From Roseococcus sp. SYP-B2431 (lineage in GTDB: Bacteria; Pseudomonadota; Alphaproteobacteria; Acetobacterales; Acetobacteraceae), in contig NZ_SJXD01000025.1 of NCBI RefSeq assembly GCF_004336745.1, positions 558,001-622,000 of the forward strand: DNA of 64,000 nucleotides. The letters run 5' to 3'. Below, one piece after another: positions 34,140 through 43,698 of the stretch. The notes under the pieces were generated by a model. The model had not been told where the DNA came from and did not search any database. It worked only from the letters and a program-made list of their open reading frames with translations. The position numbers and the translations under genes were made by a program. Position 1 is the first letter of the stretch, and each line of letters begins with the position of its first letter.

Positions 34140-35623
34140 TAGGCGCGGCGGATCGCGATCGCGAGGTCGCCGCCCGCGACGGTGACGGGCAGGAGGATCC
34201 CATCGGCTTCCGCTGTCACCTCCAGCCGGCCGGCCTCCTGCCCCTTCCGCGTGTCCCAGCAGGTGGCGCGATAGCGGCCTGCTGCCAGCCCAGGCACCTG
34301 CAGCGTGGCGGCGATCTCCCCGTGATCCACCACCTGACGCAGCTGCCGCACCGCCGGCGCCAGCTCCTGCCGCAATAGCCAGACGAAGGCTTGATGGGCG
34401 TCGCCGCAGCCGAAAGCGCGCAGACGCGGATCGCTGACCCTGAGCTGATCGTTCAGATTGCGGCGGCAGAAGCGCGGCCAGTCGATCAGGGGCAGGAAAT
34501 CCGCCAGCGCGCGCTGGGCCCGCCGCATGCCCGCGGTCAGCACGTGGGGATGGCGGTTCGGCCAGCGCATTCCGCCGCCGGCGCCGCCGGAGGCTATATG
34601 CGCCCATTGGATGTGGCGGAAATACTCGTCGTCGAAAGCCTCGGGCAGCGTGAGGTGGCGGTCCTTGAAGCTGTGGATCGGCCCATGCTCGGAATCGAAG
34701 AAGGGGCGCTGATCGGTGATCTCGCGCAGCGCCTCCTGCGTCAGCCGCCCCACGGCGATGGCGGGCGCCACCGTGTCGCGCGGATCGTCGATGGTCCCTT
34801 CCTCGTAGAAATGGCTATTGGCGAAATCGAGGCCGGGGTGGCGGAAGATCGGATCGACCGTCCAGGGCTTCCAGATCAGCTCCGGGCCGAAGACCGAGAC
34901 GCATTGCAGATGCGCCCGGCCATGCAGCCTCGTCTCGAGCTCGCGCAGGAAGGGGCCGACATCCCCGATGAACTCGGCAAAGGCGTGCGGCTCGTCGCCG
35001 GCCTGGGCGGGGTGCATCTCGTTCCAGAGATCCCAGGCGAAGATCACGCCGCTGCCGCCCCAGCGTTCGGTCGCGAAGGCCAGACGCGCCTTCACCGCCT
35101 TGCGAGTGGCCGGGCAGACCAGCAGCCGCTTGCGCGACGCGCAGGGCCCGCCATTGGCCGCGTTGTAGGGGTGGTGCCGCCACCGGATCCAGGTGAAGAA
35201 GGTGTCATAGGGCGTCAGCAGGACGCGCATCCCGACCTTGTCGCACAGGGCGAAGAGATCATCCCAGAGCTGGACCATCGCCGGCACGAAGCGACCGACC
35301 GGCCGTTCGAGATAGCGATGCCGGCCCTGCGCATATTCCAGCATCAGTCGCAGGCAGGTCACGCCGTGGTCGCGCAGGTGGCGAAGATGGCGTTCCACCG
35401 CCGGCAGGTCGCGGCGCCGGAACAGACCGGCGAATTCGGGCCAGTCGATCGCGTCGTTCTGGCCGATCGGCGTCCAGGCCTCGCCGGCGGCGGTGACGAA
35501 ATAGGGCGCGCCCGGCGCACGCCCAATCCAGGGCATGCGGTCCGCCCGCTCGGCCAGAGCACGGTCCGCCGGCTCCATACCAGGGCGGTGAGCGGAGGGC
35601 GGATCCCGGGTCGCGCTCGTCAT
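34139..35623 (-). CDS. GH5-like glycoside hydrolase
   Basis: 494-residue clan-A glycosidase-like protein. (beta/alpha)8 barrel with the acid/base glutamate in FAWDLWNEMHPA (about residue 205) and the nucleophile in RPFFDSEHGPIHSF (about residue 320), then a C-terminal beta domain (GRYRATCWDTRKGQEAGRLEV). No signal peptide, so probably cytosolic. The family (cellulase/mannanase fold) suits a beta-linked glycan or glycolipid; substrate unknown. Start could also be M16 (35578). Confidence 0.75.
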   Translation of the reverse strand: MTSATRDPPSAHRPGMEPADRALAERADRMPWIGRAPGAPYFVTAAGEAWTPIGQNDAIDWPEFAGLFRRRDLPAVERHLRHLRDHGVTCLRLMLEYAQGRHRYLERPVGRFVPAMVQLWDDLFALCDKVGMRVLLTPYDTFFTWIRWRHHPYNAANGGPCASRKRLLVCPATRKAVKARLAFATERWGGSGVIFAWDLWNEMHPAQAGDEPHAFAEFIGDVGPFLRELETRLHGRAHLQCVSVFGPELIWKPWTVDPIFRHPGLDFANSHFYEEGTIDDPRDTVAPAIAVGRLTQEALREITDQRPFFDSEHGPIHSFKDRHLTLPEAFDDEYFRHIQWAHIASGGAGGGMRWPNRHPHVLTAGMRRAQRALADFLPLIDWPRFCRRNLNDQLRVSDPRLRAFGCGDAHQAFVWLLRQELAPAVRQLRQVVDHGEIAATLQVPGLAAGRYRATCWDTRKGQEAGRLEVTAEADGILLPVTVAGGDLAIAIRRA

Positions 35624-35670
35624 GGCGTCAGCGCCCGCTGACGGCGAGCGGGAAGGACATCATGCGCGGC

Positions 35671-37920
35671 TCAATCGATCAGCTTGTCGATGGTGATGGG
35701 AAGGCTCCTGATTCGCTTGCCCGTTGCATGGAAGATCGCGTTCGCGATGGCCGCCGCCGTTCCGATGATACCGATCTCGCCGACGCCCTTCACGCCCAGC
35801 GGCGTGACTTCCGGGTCGGGCTCGTCCACGAAGATGACGTCGATCTGCTCCACATCGGCATGGGCCGGCACGTGGTACTCGGCAAGGTTGTGATTCATCC
35901 ACCGGCCGAGCTTTCTGTCGGCAAGGGTCTCCTCGTGCAGGGCCATGCCCATGCCCATGACGACGCCGCCGAGGATCTGGCTGCGCGCGGTTTTGGGATT
36001 GATGATGCGGCCGGCGGCCACGGCGTTCACGATCCGGGTCACCCGCACCTGGCCCAGCTCCTCGTCCACGCGCACTTCGCAGAAGATGGCGCTGTGCGTG
36101 TTCCGCGACTTCAGCATCTGCGAGACCATGCCGGAGATGCCGCCGGAGGCCGTCTCCTCCTCCTCGATCACCGGCAGCTCCGCGGCCTGCATGGCCTGCA
36201 CGATCCCGACGCTCCGGGTCGGGTCGGACTTCAGCAGCATGCGTCCGCCCTCGAAGACGACATCGTCGAGCGAGTGCGCGCCATTCAGCGGCCGGCCCTC
36301 GACCTTGTCCGCGGCGCGCAGCAGCTTCTTCGCGACCGATTGGCAGGCCAGCTGCACCGCCGCGCCCGACGACGCCGCGGCCCAGGACCCGCCCTCCACG
36401 GGGGCGGTCGGCAGCGAGCTGTCGCCGAGCCGCGCCGTGATCTGCTCGGGCGGCAGGCCCAGCGTGTCGGCCGCGACCAGCGTGAGCACGGTGTAGGTGC
36501 CGGTGCCGATGTCGGAGGTCGCGCAGGCCACCTCCAGATGGCCGTTGGCGCTCAGCTTCGCGCTCGCGCTCGTCTTCGAGAACATGGCGTCCCACATGCC
36601 GGTGGCGACGCCCCAGCCGACCAGCTCCCGGCCCTCCCTCATGGAGCGCGGCTCGGGCGAGCGCCGGTCCCAGCCGAAGCGCGCGGCGCCCTCGCGGTAG
36701 GCCTCCCGCAGCGCCTTGCTGGTGAAGGGCGTGCCGTTCATGGCATCGACCTCGGAGTAGTTGAGCAGCCGGAACTCCAGCGGATCGACGCCGGCCTTGT
36801 AGGCCATCTCGTCCATGGCGATCTCGAAGAGCGTCATGCCGGTCGCGGCGCCGGGCGCCCGCATGTCGGCCGAGGTATAGGTGTCGCGCGGCGCGATGGA
36901 GTAGGAGCCCGCGGCGTTCGGGCTCGCGTAGTTCATCATGCCCCAGATGACGATATCCTCCATGTTGTCCTCGAAGCGCGAGGTGGAGGTCGTCGCGTCG
37001 CAGATCACCGAGGTCAGACGGCCTTCCACGTCGGCGCCGAGGCGCACGCTCATGCGGCATTCCGGGCGGTGTACATGGGTGAACATCTGCTGGCGCGTCA
37101 TCACGACGCGCACCGAGCGCTGCATGTGCTTCGCGGCGAGGGTCGCGAGCTGCACCTGCCATTGCGGCCGGAGCCCCGAGCCGAAGGCGCCGCCCACATA
37201 GGCGTTCACCACCCGCACGTCGGACTTCGAGAAGCCGAAGGCGGAGGCGAGGTAGGCCTGCACGCCCTGCGGCCCCTGCGTCTTGTCGTAGACCGTGATC
37301 TTGCCGTCGCCGTGCCAGTGAAGGGTGGTGGCGTGCATCTCCATGGGATTGTGATGCTCGGTGGCGAGGTGGTACTCGCCCTCCAGCTTGAGGGGCGCCT
37401 CGGCGAAGGCGGCCTCGGCATCGCCGCGGTTCTTCGGCGGATGGAAGGAGCTGCGCTTCTTCGAGGGCTCGAACTTCTCCGCGAGCGAGACCTGGAAGTC
37501 GATGTTGTGGGCCTCTTCCTCGTAGCGGATGTCCAGGAGGCTCGCGGCATGGCGCGCCGCCTCGAAGCTCTCCGCCAGCACGAGCGCGACCGGCTGGCCG
37601 GCGAAGAGAACCCTGTCGTCGCCCAACGCCCGGAAGGGCTCGCCGGGGATCTTCAGCTCGTCCTTCCAGCTGCGGTCGAGCCAGGCTTCGCGGGGGCGGT
37701 TCTCGTGCGTCAGCACCTCGACCACGCCGGGCACCTGGCGCGCGGCCCGATCGTCGATGGCGGCGATGCGGCCCCGGGCGATCGCGCTCGGCACCGCCAC
37801 GCCGTGCAGCATGTCCGGCACCTCGTACTCGGCCGCGTACTTCGCCCGTCCGGTCACCTTCTCCAACCCGTCGACGCGGGACAAGGGGGTGCCGATTCCG
37901 ACCTTCATCACTGTGTCCAT
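35671..37920 (-). CDS. paoC: molybdenum subunit of PaoABC-type aldehyde oxidoreductase
   Basis: 749-residue large subunit of the xanthine oxidase family. The a/b hammerhead domain (GRAKYAAEYEVPDMLHGVAV, residues 20-130) is followed by the molybdopterin-binding domains (TVYDKTQGPQG, MRAPGAATGM, QILGGVVMGMGMALHEETL) and the catalytic glutamate in GVKGVGEIGIIG (Glu715). AGGAAGGG is 6 nt before ATG 37920. Last gene of a paoA-paoB-paoC operon in the E. coli YagTSR order. Oxidises aromatic or other aldehydes to acids, transferring electrons through the partner subunits. Confidence 0.87.
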   Translation of the reverse strand: MDTVMKVGIGTPLSRVDGLEKVTGRAKYAAEYEVPDMLHGVAVPSAIARGRIAAIDDRAARQVPGVVEVLTHENRPREAWLDRSWKDELKIPGEPFRALGDDRVLFAGQPVALVLAESFEAARHAASLLDIRYEEEAHNIDFQVSLAEKFEPSKKRSSFHPPKNRGDAEAAFAEAPLKLEGEYHLATEHHNPMEMHATTLHWHGDGKITVYDKTQGPQGVQAYLASAFGFSKSDVRVVNAYVGGAFGSGLRPQWQVQLATLAAKHMQRSVRVVMTRQQMFTHVHRPECRMSVRLGADVEGRLTSVICDATTSTSRFEDNMEDIVIWGMMNYASPNAAGSYSIAPRDTYTSADMRAPGAATGMTLFEIAMDEMAYKAGVDPLEFRLLNYSEVDAMNGTPFTSKALREAYREGAARFGWDRRSPEPRSMREGRELVGWGVATGMWDAMFSKTSASAKLSANGHLEVACATSDIGTGTYTVLTLVAADTLGLPPEQITARLGDSSLPTAPVEGGSWAAASSGAAVQLACQSVAKKLLRAADKVEGRPLNGAHSLDDVVFEGGRMLLKSDPTRSVGIVQAMQAAELPVIEEEETASGGISGMVSQMLKSRNTHSAIFCEVRVDEELGQVRVTRIVNAVAAGRIINPKTARSQILGGVVMGMGMALHEETLADRKLGRWMNHNLAEYHVPAHADVEQIDVIFVDEPDPEVTPLGVKGVGEIGIIGTAAAIANAIFHATGKRIRSLPITIDKLID

Positions 37921-37931
37921 GACGGCCCTTC

Positions 37932-38945
37932 CTAAGCGATGCGCTTGTCGGTCTGCGACTGCGGCGTGCCGGCGGCCGCCTGGGAGAGCGCCCGGACGAT
38001 GGCCCTGCGCGCCAGCGGAATCTTGAAGTCGTTGTCGCCCTGGCCCATGGCGCCCTCGAGCAGACCCTGCGCCGCGGCCTCGAACAGCTCGCGCGACGGG
38101 GCCTGGCCCCGCATCGCCGCCTCGGCCTGGGGGCGCCGCCAGGGCTTGTGCGCGACGCCGCCGAGCGCGATGCGGAGATCGGCGACGCGGCCCTCCTCGA
38201 CCCGCATCCCCACGGCCACCGAGACGAGCGCGAAGGCGTAGCTGAGGCGGTCGCGCAGCTTCAGGTAGGTGTGATGGGCGGCGAAGCCCTCCGGCGGAAG
38301 ATCGATGGCGGTGACGAGCTCGCCGGGGGCCAGCGTGTTGTCCTTCCAGGGCTCGTTGCCCGGCAGGCGATGGTAGTCCTCGAAGGGAATGGTGCGCTCG
38401 CCCTGCGGTCCCGTCACGCGCACCACCGCTTCGAGCGCGGCGAGGGCCACGCACATGTCGGAGGGATGCGTCGCGATGCATTGGGGGCTGGCGCCGAGGA
38501 TCGCATGGATCCGGTTCGCGCCGCCGATGGCGCCGCAGCCCTGGCCCGGCTCGCGCTTGTTGCAGGGAGTCTGCACGTCGTAGAAGTAGTAGCAGCGCGT
38601 GCGCTGGTTCAGGTTGCCGCCATTCGTCGCGGCATTGCGGAGCTGCGGGCTGGCGCCGGCGAGGATGGCCGAGCAGAGCAGCGGGTACCGACGCCGCACC
38701 CGTTCGTCATAGGCCGTGTCCGCATTCGTGACGAGGGCGCCGATCCTCAGCCCTCCGCCGTCGATCTCCACGATGTCGCGCAGCGCAAGGCGGTTGATGT
38801 CCACCACCTCGGCGGGCCGCGCGACGTTCTCCTTCATCAGGTCGACGAGGTTCGTGCCGCCCGCGAGGAAGGCCGCGCGGCCGGTCGCACCGAGGCGCAC
38901 GGCCTCGGGAAGCGCGTCGGGGCGCGCATAGACGAAAGGGTTCAT
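37932..38945 (-). CDS. paoB: FAD subunit of PaoABC-type oxidoreductase with extra Fe-S loop
   Basis: 337-residue FAD-binding subunit. PCMH-type FAD motifs FLAGGTNLVDLMKE and QLRNAATNGGNLNQ; CO dehydrogenase flavoprotein C-terminal domain. An inserted loop after NLNQRTRCYYFYDV carries four cysteines (TRC, TPC, GQGCG, SPQC), as in PaoB and 4-hydroxybenzoyl-CoA reductase beta, where they bind an extra [4Fe-4S]. This loop separates it from ordinary XdhB. Its ATG overlaps the paoA stop (ATGA). Confidence 0.87.
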   Translation of the reverse strand: MNPFVYARPDALPEAVRLGATGRAAFLAGGTNLVDLMKENVARPAEVVDINRLALRDIVEIDGGGLRIGALVTNADTAYDERVRRRYPLLCSAILAGASPQLRNAATNGGNLNQRTRCYYFYDVQTPCNKREPGQGCGAIGGANRIHAILGASPQCIATHPSDMCVALAALEAVVRVTGPQGERTIPFEDYHRLPGNEPWKDNTLAPGELVTAIDLPPEGFAAHHTYLKLRDRLSYAFALVSVAVGMRVEEGRVADLRIALGGVAHKPWRRPQAEAAMRGQAPSRELFEAAAQGLLEGAMGQGDNDFKIPLARRAIVRALSQAAAGTPQSQTDKRIA

Positions 38946-39472
38946 CGGGCGTCGCCCTTTTCCAGGACCTCGAGCACGGCATCTGCGATGTTGGTATAGG
39001 CGCCGCAGCGGCAGAGATTGCCGCTCATCTGCTCGCGCACCTCTTCGCGGCTCCGCGCATGCCCCTCGGCGATCAGGCCGGCCGCCGAACAGATCTGACC
39101 CGGCGTGCAATAGCCGCACTGGAAGGCGTCGTGTTCGATGAAGGCGGCCTGGAGCGGGTGGAGCCGCCCGGCCTGGCCCAGGCCTTCGACCGTGGTGACC
39201 TCCGAGCCGTCGAGCGAGACCGCCAGCTTCAGGCAGCTGTTGATCCGCCGGCCGTCGAGGAGGACGGTGCACGCCCCGCATTGCCCATGATCGCAGCCCT
39301 TCTTCGTGCCGGTGAGCCCGAGCTGCTCCCGCAGCAGATCGAGCAGCGTCGTCCAGGGCTCGATCAGGAGCTGGTGCGGCGTGCCGTTGATCGTGAGGCT
39401 GGCGCCCATGCTCGCCATGGGCGCGGCGCTGGCGTGGGCCGTCCCGGCTTTCGGGGAGGTGTGATGCGTCAT
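38942..39472 (-). CDS. paoA: 2x[2Fe-2S] subunit of PaoABC-type oxidoreductase
   Basis: 176-residue iron-sulphur subunit. Plant-ferredoxin-type cluster ligands in TKKGCDHGQCGACTVLLDG and the C-terminal pair in FQCGYCTPGQICS and GNLCRCGAY. The start at 39472 has AGAGGAG 7 nt upstream; the N-terminal 35 residues lack the twin-arginine export signal of E. coli PaoA, so this enzyme may be cytosolic. A PaoD/XdhC-type maturation gene is not in view. Confidence 0.87.
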   Translation of the reverse strand: MTHHTSPKAGTAHASAAPMASMGASLTINGTPHQLLIEPWTTLLDLLREQLGLTGTKKGCDHGQCGACTVLLDGRRINSCLKLAVSLDGSEVTTVEGLGQAGRLHPLQAAFIEHDAFQCGYCTPGQICSAAGLIAEGHARSREEVREQMSGNLCRCGAYTNIADAVLEVLEKGDAR

Positions 39473-39678
39473 GCTGCGACTCCTCTGGTGGCTCCCTGGT
39501 CGGCTCATGGGTGCCGCCGCCGCGACGCGGCCGGACGGTGTCGCCGGCTGCCGTCCGCGGGCGGCAGGCCGATGTCCCGTGTTGCAGCAAGAACCCGCAC
39601 ACGGGCGAAAAGTTTGAAAAAAGCAATTCTATCAAATGATAACGGGCGCGCATGAAGTCATGCCGGCGAAGAAATTTT

Positions 39679-39703
39679 GGAACCTCCGCCCGATCCATGG
39701 GTT
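39679..39703 (+). promoter_or_regulatory. EcfG-type stress promoter before DUF892 gene
   Basis: GGAAC, 16-nt spacer CTCCGCCCGATCCATG, GGTT. One mismatch from GGAAC-N16-CGTT. The end lies 33 nt before the DUF892 start. Nearly the same string recurs at 48971. Confidence 0.6.
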
Positions 39704-39736
39704 TTACCAGACATCGCGCCGAGAGAAGGACATCCC

Positions 39737-40246
39737 ATGACGGACAGCATTCAAGACATCTACATCACGGGCCTCGTGAACGCCCGGGCCGTCGAGACGC
39801 AGGCCATTCAGCTCCTCTCCCGCCAGGTCGAGAGGCTGGAGAACTATCCGGAGATGGAGGCCGTCCTGCGGCGGCACATCACGGAAAGCGAGGCCCAGCG
39901 CGACCGGCTGGACCACCTCCTCGAGGAGCTGGGCACGTCCAATTCCACCGTGAAGGACATGGTGACCGGCCTCATGGCGAACATGGCGGCGCTGGGCCAC
40001 GCGGTCGCACCGGACGAGGTGATCAAGAACTCGCTCGCGAACTACGCCTTCGAGCACTACGAGATCGCCACCTACAACTCGCTCCTGACCCTGGCGGACC
40101 TGGCGGGACACGCCTCCGCGCCCGCGGCGCTGAAGCAGTCCCTGACGGAGGAGCAGCGCATGGCGCAGTGGTGCGCCGACCATCTGGACGCCACCACGCG
40201 CCGCTACGTCCAGCTCCGCGTCAGCGGCGAGAAGGCCGGCGTCTGA
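39737..40246 (+). CDS. DUF892 ferritin-like stress protein (YciE/YciF type)
   Basis: 169-residue four-helix ferritin-like protein: MTDSIQDIYITGLVNARAVE, the metal-site type EHYEIATYNSL and the C-terminal EEQRMAQWCADHLD. DUF892 proteins are widespread general-stress products in Alphaproteobacteria. AAGGA 8 nt upstream of ATG 39737. An EcfG-like promoter precedes it, consistent with induction by desiccation, osmotic or oxidative stress. Ends 2 nt from the convergent glycosidase gene. Confidence 0.85.
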   Translation: MTDSIQDIYITGLVNARAVETQAIQLLSRQVERLENYPEMEAVLRRHITESEAQRDRLDHLLEELGTSNSTVKDMVTGLMANMAALGHAVAPDEVIKNSLANYAFEHYEIATYNSLLTLADLAGHASAPAALKQSLTEEQRMAQWCADHLDATTRRYVQLRVSGEKAGV

Positions 40247-40248
40247 CC

Positions 40249-41346
40249 CTAAAGCGGCGCGCCACCGCGCGCCGCAACCCCCTGTCCCAGGAGCCGCCGG
40301 ATCGCAGCGGACTGGCCTGGGCGCAGGAAGCGGTCGCTGCCCTTGCGGCCGATAGGGCCGCACGGGCAGTGCCGCTCGTTGTCCCATCCTGAATAGTCCA
40401 TCACCGGGTAGATGCAGGCGCCCTGCAGGGCGATTCCGTCCTCCGCGGCAGCGGCGAGTTCGTTGCCCACATAGGCGAGCCAGGCGTCGCCGCGCGGCTC
40501 CTCGGCGCCCGTCTCGGTGAGCGCCATGGGCAGCCGGAACCGCGCCTCCACATCGGACAGGAGATGCCGCAGCGTCCTGTACCGCGGATCGGCCGACGAA
40601 ACCTGTTCAGCGCCCTCGAACCACTGGTTGTGGGGGTAGTGGTTGAGGCCGACGATGTCGACCGCCGTCGGATCCTCCCGCAGGATCATCTCGACTGCCT
40701 CGAAGGACCCTTCCATGAGGTTGCGCGCGCGCTGCGCCGCCTCCGGCGTCCCGTCGCGCGGCAGCACCCATATGAGCGGCTCCGCCAGCATGATCGGCTC
40801 GTGAAAGCCTGCATCGCGCAAGGCGCGCGTGACGGCCAGGTGGGCGCGGACGAGCTGGCGCTTGAGCGCGCTGCCCTGGTCCTGGAGATAGGGCTCGAAA
40901 TGTCCCTTCTCGCCGCCGGCCCAGGCCCAGAAGGAGATCTCGTTCACCGGAACCCAGCCGGCGACGGGCACCCCTTCGGCATGCAGCCAACGGGCTGCCG
41001 CGACGGCGAAGCGGGCCAGCCTCCCGGGCCAATCCGCAGCCATGATGTCCATGCCCTGCGGCACGCCCCAGTGGCAGATGTCCCAGATCACCTCGGCGCC
41101 GGCGGCACGGGCGCCCGCCAGCTGCCCGTGGGCCGAGCTCCAGTCGTAGCGGCCCGGCGCCTGCTCGATCAGGTGCCAGCGCAGCGCCTCCCGCACGGTG
41201 CCTATGCCGATCGAGCGCAGCAGTGCGTAGTCGGCGGTCGCACACGCATCATGCGCGCTGGTGGCGATGGAATCGATCCGGTGACCGTCGCGCCTCCGAT
41301 GGGAGGCTCCTTCGAAGCCTCCCCAGACGAAGCTGCGGAAATGCAC
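40249..41346 (-). CDS. clan-A (GH1/GH5-like) glycosidase
   Basis: 365-residue TIM-barrel glycosidase: FVWGGFEGASHRRRDGHRID at the start recalls family 1 enzymes, acid/base in WVPVNEISFWAW (about residue 138) and nucleophile in ALTETGAEEP (about residue 285). Starts with GTG 4 nt after the UDP-galactopyranose mutase fusion stop, so it is the second gene of that operon. It may trim or transfer a glycosyl residue of the same polysaccharide; that is inference. No signal peptide. Confidence 0.75.
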   Translation of the reverse strand: MHFRSFVWGGFEGASHRRRDGHRIDSIATSAHDACATADYALLRSIGIGTVREALRWHLIEQAPGRYDWSSAHGQLAGARAAGAEVIWDICHWGVPQGMDIMAADWPGRLARFAVAAARWLHAEGVPVAGWVPVNEISFWAWAGGEKGHFEPYLQDQGSALKRQLVRAHLAVTRALRDAGFHEPIMLAEPLIWVLPRDGTPEAAQRARNLMEGSFEAVEMILREDPTAVDIVGLNHYPHNQWFEGAEQVSSADPRYRTLRHLLSDVEARFRLPMALTETGAEEPRGDAWLAYVGNELAAAAEDGIALQGACIYPVMDYSGWDNERHCPCGPIGRKGSDRFLRPGQSAAIRRLLGQGVAARGGAPL

Positions 41347-41350
41347 CTCG

Positions 41351-43624
41351 TCAGTCCGCGGCCACTGCGACGGGACGATCGATCATGCGCCGGGCCGTCG
41401 CCAAGGCCTGTCCAACGACCTGATCCATGTTGAGGTACCGGTAGGTGCCCAGACGGCCGAGGAAGGTCACGCCCCGCTCCGCATCCGCCGCCGCCTCGTA
41501 ACGCTTGAAGAGCGCCTGGTTCGCCGGGTTCGGGATCGGGTAGTAGGGGTCGCCCTCCGCCGAGGAGGTCTCGCGGCAGACGCTCGTATGGCGATGCGTC
41601 TGGCCGGTGAGATGCTTGAATTCGGTGCAGCGCGTGAAGGGCGTGTCCAGACCGGGAAAGTTGATCGTGGCCACCGGCTGCTTGAATTCCACGGGCAGTG
41701 TCTCGTGCTCGAAGCGCAGCGAGCGGTAGGGAAGCGGGCCGAAGCGGTGGCCGAAATACTCGTCCACCGGTCCCGTGAAAGTCATGTGGCCGAAGCGCCC
41801 CGCCGGCACCTCCTTGTAGGAGGTGCTGGTCATCACCGTGATGTTGTCGCGGTCGAGCATGTTCTCGAACAGGCGCGTATAGCCGTTGAGCGGCATGCAC
41901 TGGTGCCGGTCCTGGAAGTACCGGTCGTCGTCGCAGGTGCGGGTCGGCACCCGCGCGGTGACGGAGCGATCCAGCTCCGACGGATCCACGCCCCACTGCT
42001 TGAGCGTGTAGCCGCGGAAGAACATCTCGTAGAGCAGCGGGCCGACCGATGAGATCACGAAGTCGCCGGCCGAGCGGATGTCCTCCATCGGGCGCGCCAG
42101 CGTTTCCAGGAAGCCGCGTGCCTCCTCCTCGGTCCTCAGCGCCAGGCCGAAGACGCGATTGAGCGTGGTCCGGTTGATCGGCATCGGCACGAGGCCAGCC
42201 TCGACCTGCGCCAGGACGCGATGCTCATAGGGCCGCCATGGGGTGAATCGCGACAGATAGGCCAGGACCTCGTCGCTGTTGGTGTGGAAGATATGCGGGC
42301 CGTAGCGATGGATGAGCAGCCCGGCCGCATCGTATTCGTCATAGGCATTGCCGGCGATGTGCGGGCGCTTGTCCACCACCAGCACCTTCGAGCCGGAGGA
42401 GGCCAGCCGCTCTGCCATCACGGCGCCGGCGAAGCCCGCGCCGACGACCAGGTGGTCGGCAAGAGGGGCGGGCCGCGCATGAAGGGTTGGGAGGGCCAGC
42501 ACTTGGCCGTGCTCCTCGGCCTCCAGCAGGGTGGACATCCGCGCCGCGATCGCATCCCAGGAACTGTCCGCGAGAAGGTCGTCCACGGCCGCGAAATCGG
42601 AGCTGTCGCCGCGCGCCATGGCCAGCTCGGCGGCCGCGACGAAGCCCTCGGCATCCTCGGCGATCGCGACGGCCTCGATCCCCTCGAAGCGCCGCACCAC
42701 GTCGGAGACGGGCGTCGAGATCACGCGGCATCCGCCGGCCAGGTATTCCGGCGCCTTGGTCGGGCTGATGAAGCGGGTTGCTTCGTTGAGGGCGAAGGGC
42801 ATCAGCGCGGCGTCCCAATGCGCGAGATAGCGCGGAAGCTCCGCATAGGGCTTGCCGCCGAGCCAGTGGATGTTCGGCGCCTGCGGCAGCTCCTCCGGCG
42901 CCAGTTTCGCGACGGGGCCGAGCATCGCAAAATGCCAGCCGGGGCGAAGCTCCGCCATGCGCGCCAGCAGCCCCATGTCCAGCCGCTCGTCGATCACGCC
43001 GAAATAGCCGAGCAGGGGACGCGGAAGATGCGCCTGGTCCTCCGGCTCGGCGAGCCCGCTCCTTGCGGCCATGAAATGGTCGAGATCCACGCCGCTCGGG
43101 AAGCAATGGATATTGGAATGCTGGCCGCGGCGCGCCTCGAAGAGACCCAGGCCGCCGGTGAAGACGACATCCGCATCGGCCATGAGCCGCTGCTCGCGCG
43201 CCTTCATGTCGCTCGCCGCGAAGCGGAAGGCCGCGAGCTCGTCCATGCAGTCATAGGCGATGGCCCGCCAGGGCACGTGGTCCGAGAAGGCGCGGGCCAG
43301 CGGCGTGTAGTACCAGGCGGATGCCGTCCCCAGGCGCGCGACCAGCCCGTCGACCATCCGGCGCAGGGCATCGAGGTCCCCGGGGTCGCGCAGCAAGGGG
43401 GTCAGCACCTGCACGCCCGTGGCGGGGCAGGTCTCCGCCTGAAGCCGCTCCTCCCCGCTCCAGATCGGCTCTTCGAAGAAGAAGACCTCGCGCCGGGCCG
43501 CCAGGCGGGACAGCAGATGCTGCGGCCGCTGGAACACGGAATTCCAGCGAAGATGGGAAAAGCACACCAGCGGCGGCCGGCGGCCCATGCCCACGCCCGC
43601 GCCATTCGTTCCGTCCATTGCCAT
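41351..43624 (-). CDS. glycosyltransferase fused to UDP-galactopyranose mutase
   Basis: 757-residue two-enzyme fusion. Residues 1 to about 385 are a GT-B glycosyltransferase-like domain: VCFSHLRWNSVFQRPQHLLSR, DCMDELAAFR, then GYFGVIDERLD and the SPTKAPEYLAGG nucleotide-sugar block. From about 388 a complete UDP-galactopyranose mutase follows: FAD motif HLVVGAGFAGAVMAERLA, DKRPHIAGNAYDEYD, GPHIFHTNSDEVL, FRGYTLKQWG and the substrate-binding TGQTHRHTSVCRETSS/YYPIPNPAN regions. The mutase makes UDP-galactofuranose, which a transferase would use for galactofuranose-containing envelope sugars. GGAAG is 6 nt before ATG 43624. Confidence 0.85.
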   Translation of the reverse strand: MAMDGTNGAGVGMGRRPPLVCFSHLRWNSVFQRPQHLLSRLAARREVFFFEEPIWSGEERLQAETCPATGVQVLTPLLRDPGDLDALRRMVDGLVARLGTASAWYYTPLARAFSDHVPWRAIAYDCMDELAAFRFAASDMKAREQRLMADADVVFTGGLGLFEARRGQHSNIHCFPSGVDLDHFMAARSGLAEPEDQAHLPRPLLGYFGVIDERLDMGLLARMAELRPGWHFAMLGPVAKLAPEELPQAPNIHWLGGKPYAELPRYLAHWDAALMPFALNEATRFISPTKAPEYLAGGCRVISTPVSDVVRRFEGIEAVAIAEDAEGFVAAAELAMARGDSSDFAAVDDLLADSSWDAIAARMSTLLEAEEHGQVLALPTLHARPAPLADHLVVGAGFAGAVMAERLASSGSKVLVVDKRPHIAGNAYDEYDAAGLLIHRYGPHIFHTNSDEVLAYLSRFTPWRPYEHRVLAQVEAGLVPMPINRTTLNRVFGLALRTEEEARGFLETLARPMEDIRSAGDFVISSVGPLLYEMFFRGYTLKQWGVDPSELDRSVTARVPTRTCDDDRYFQDRHQCMPLNGYTRLFENMLDRDNITVMTSTSYKEVPAGRFGHMTFTGPVDEYFGHRFGPLPYRSLRFEHETLPVEFKQPVATINFPGLDTPFTRCTEFKHLTGQTHRHTSVCRETSSAEGDPYYPIPNPANQALFKRYEAAADAERGVTFLGRLGTYRYLNMDQVVGQALATARRMIDRPVAVAAD

Positions 43625-43698
43625 GCGGATCTTCCGTTCCTGTAATGTCGTCGTGAGAGGCGGCAGCCGCGGCGCCGGAGCGCCGCAGCCGCAGCGGT

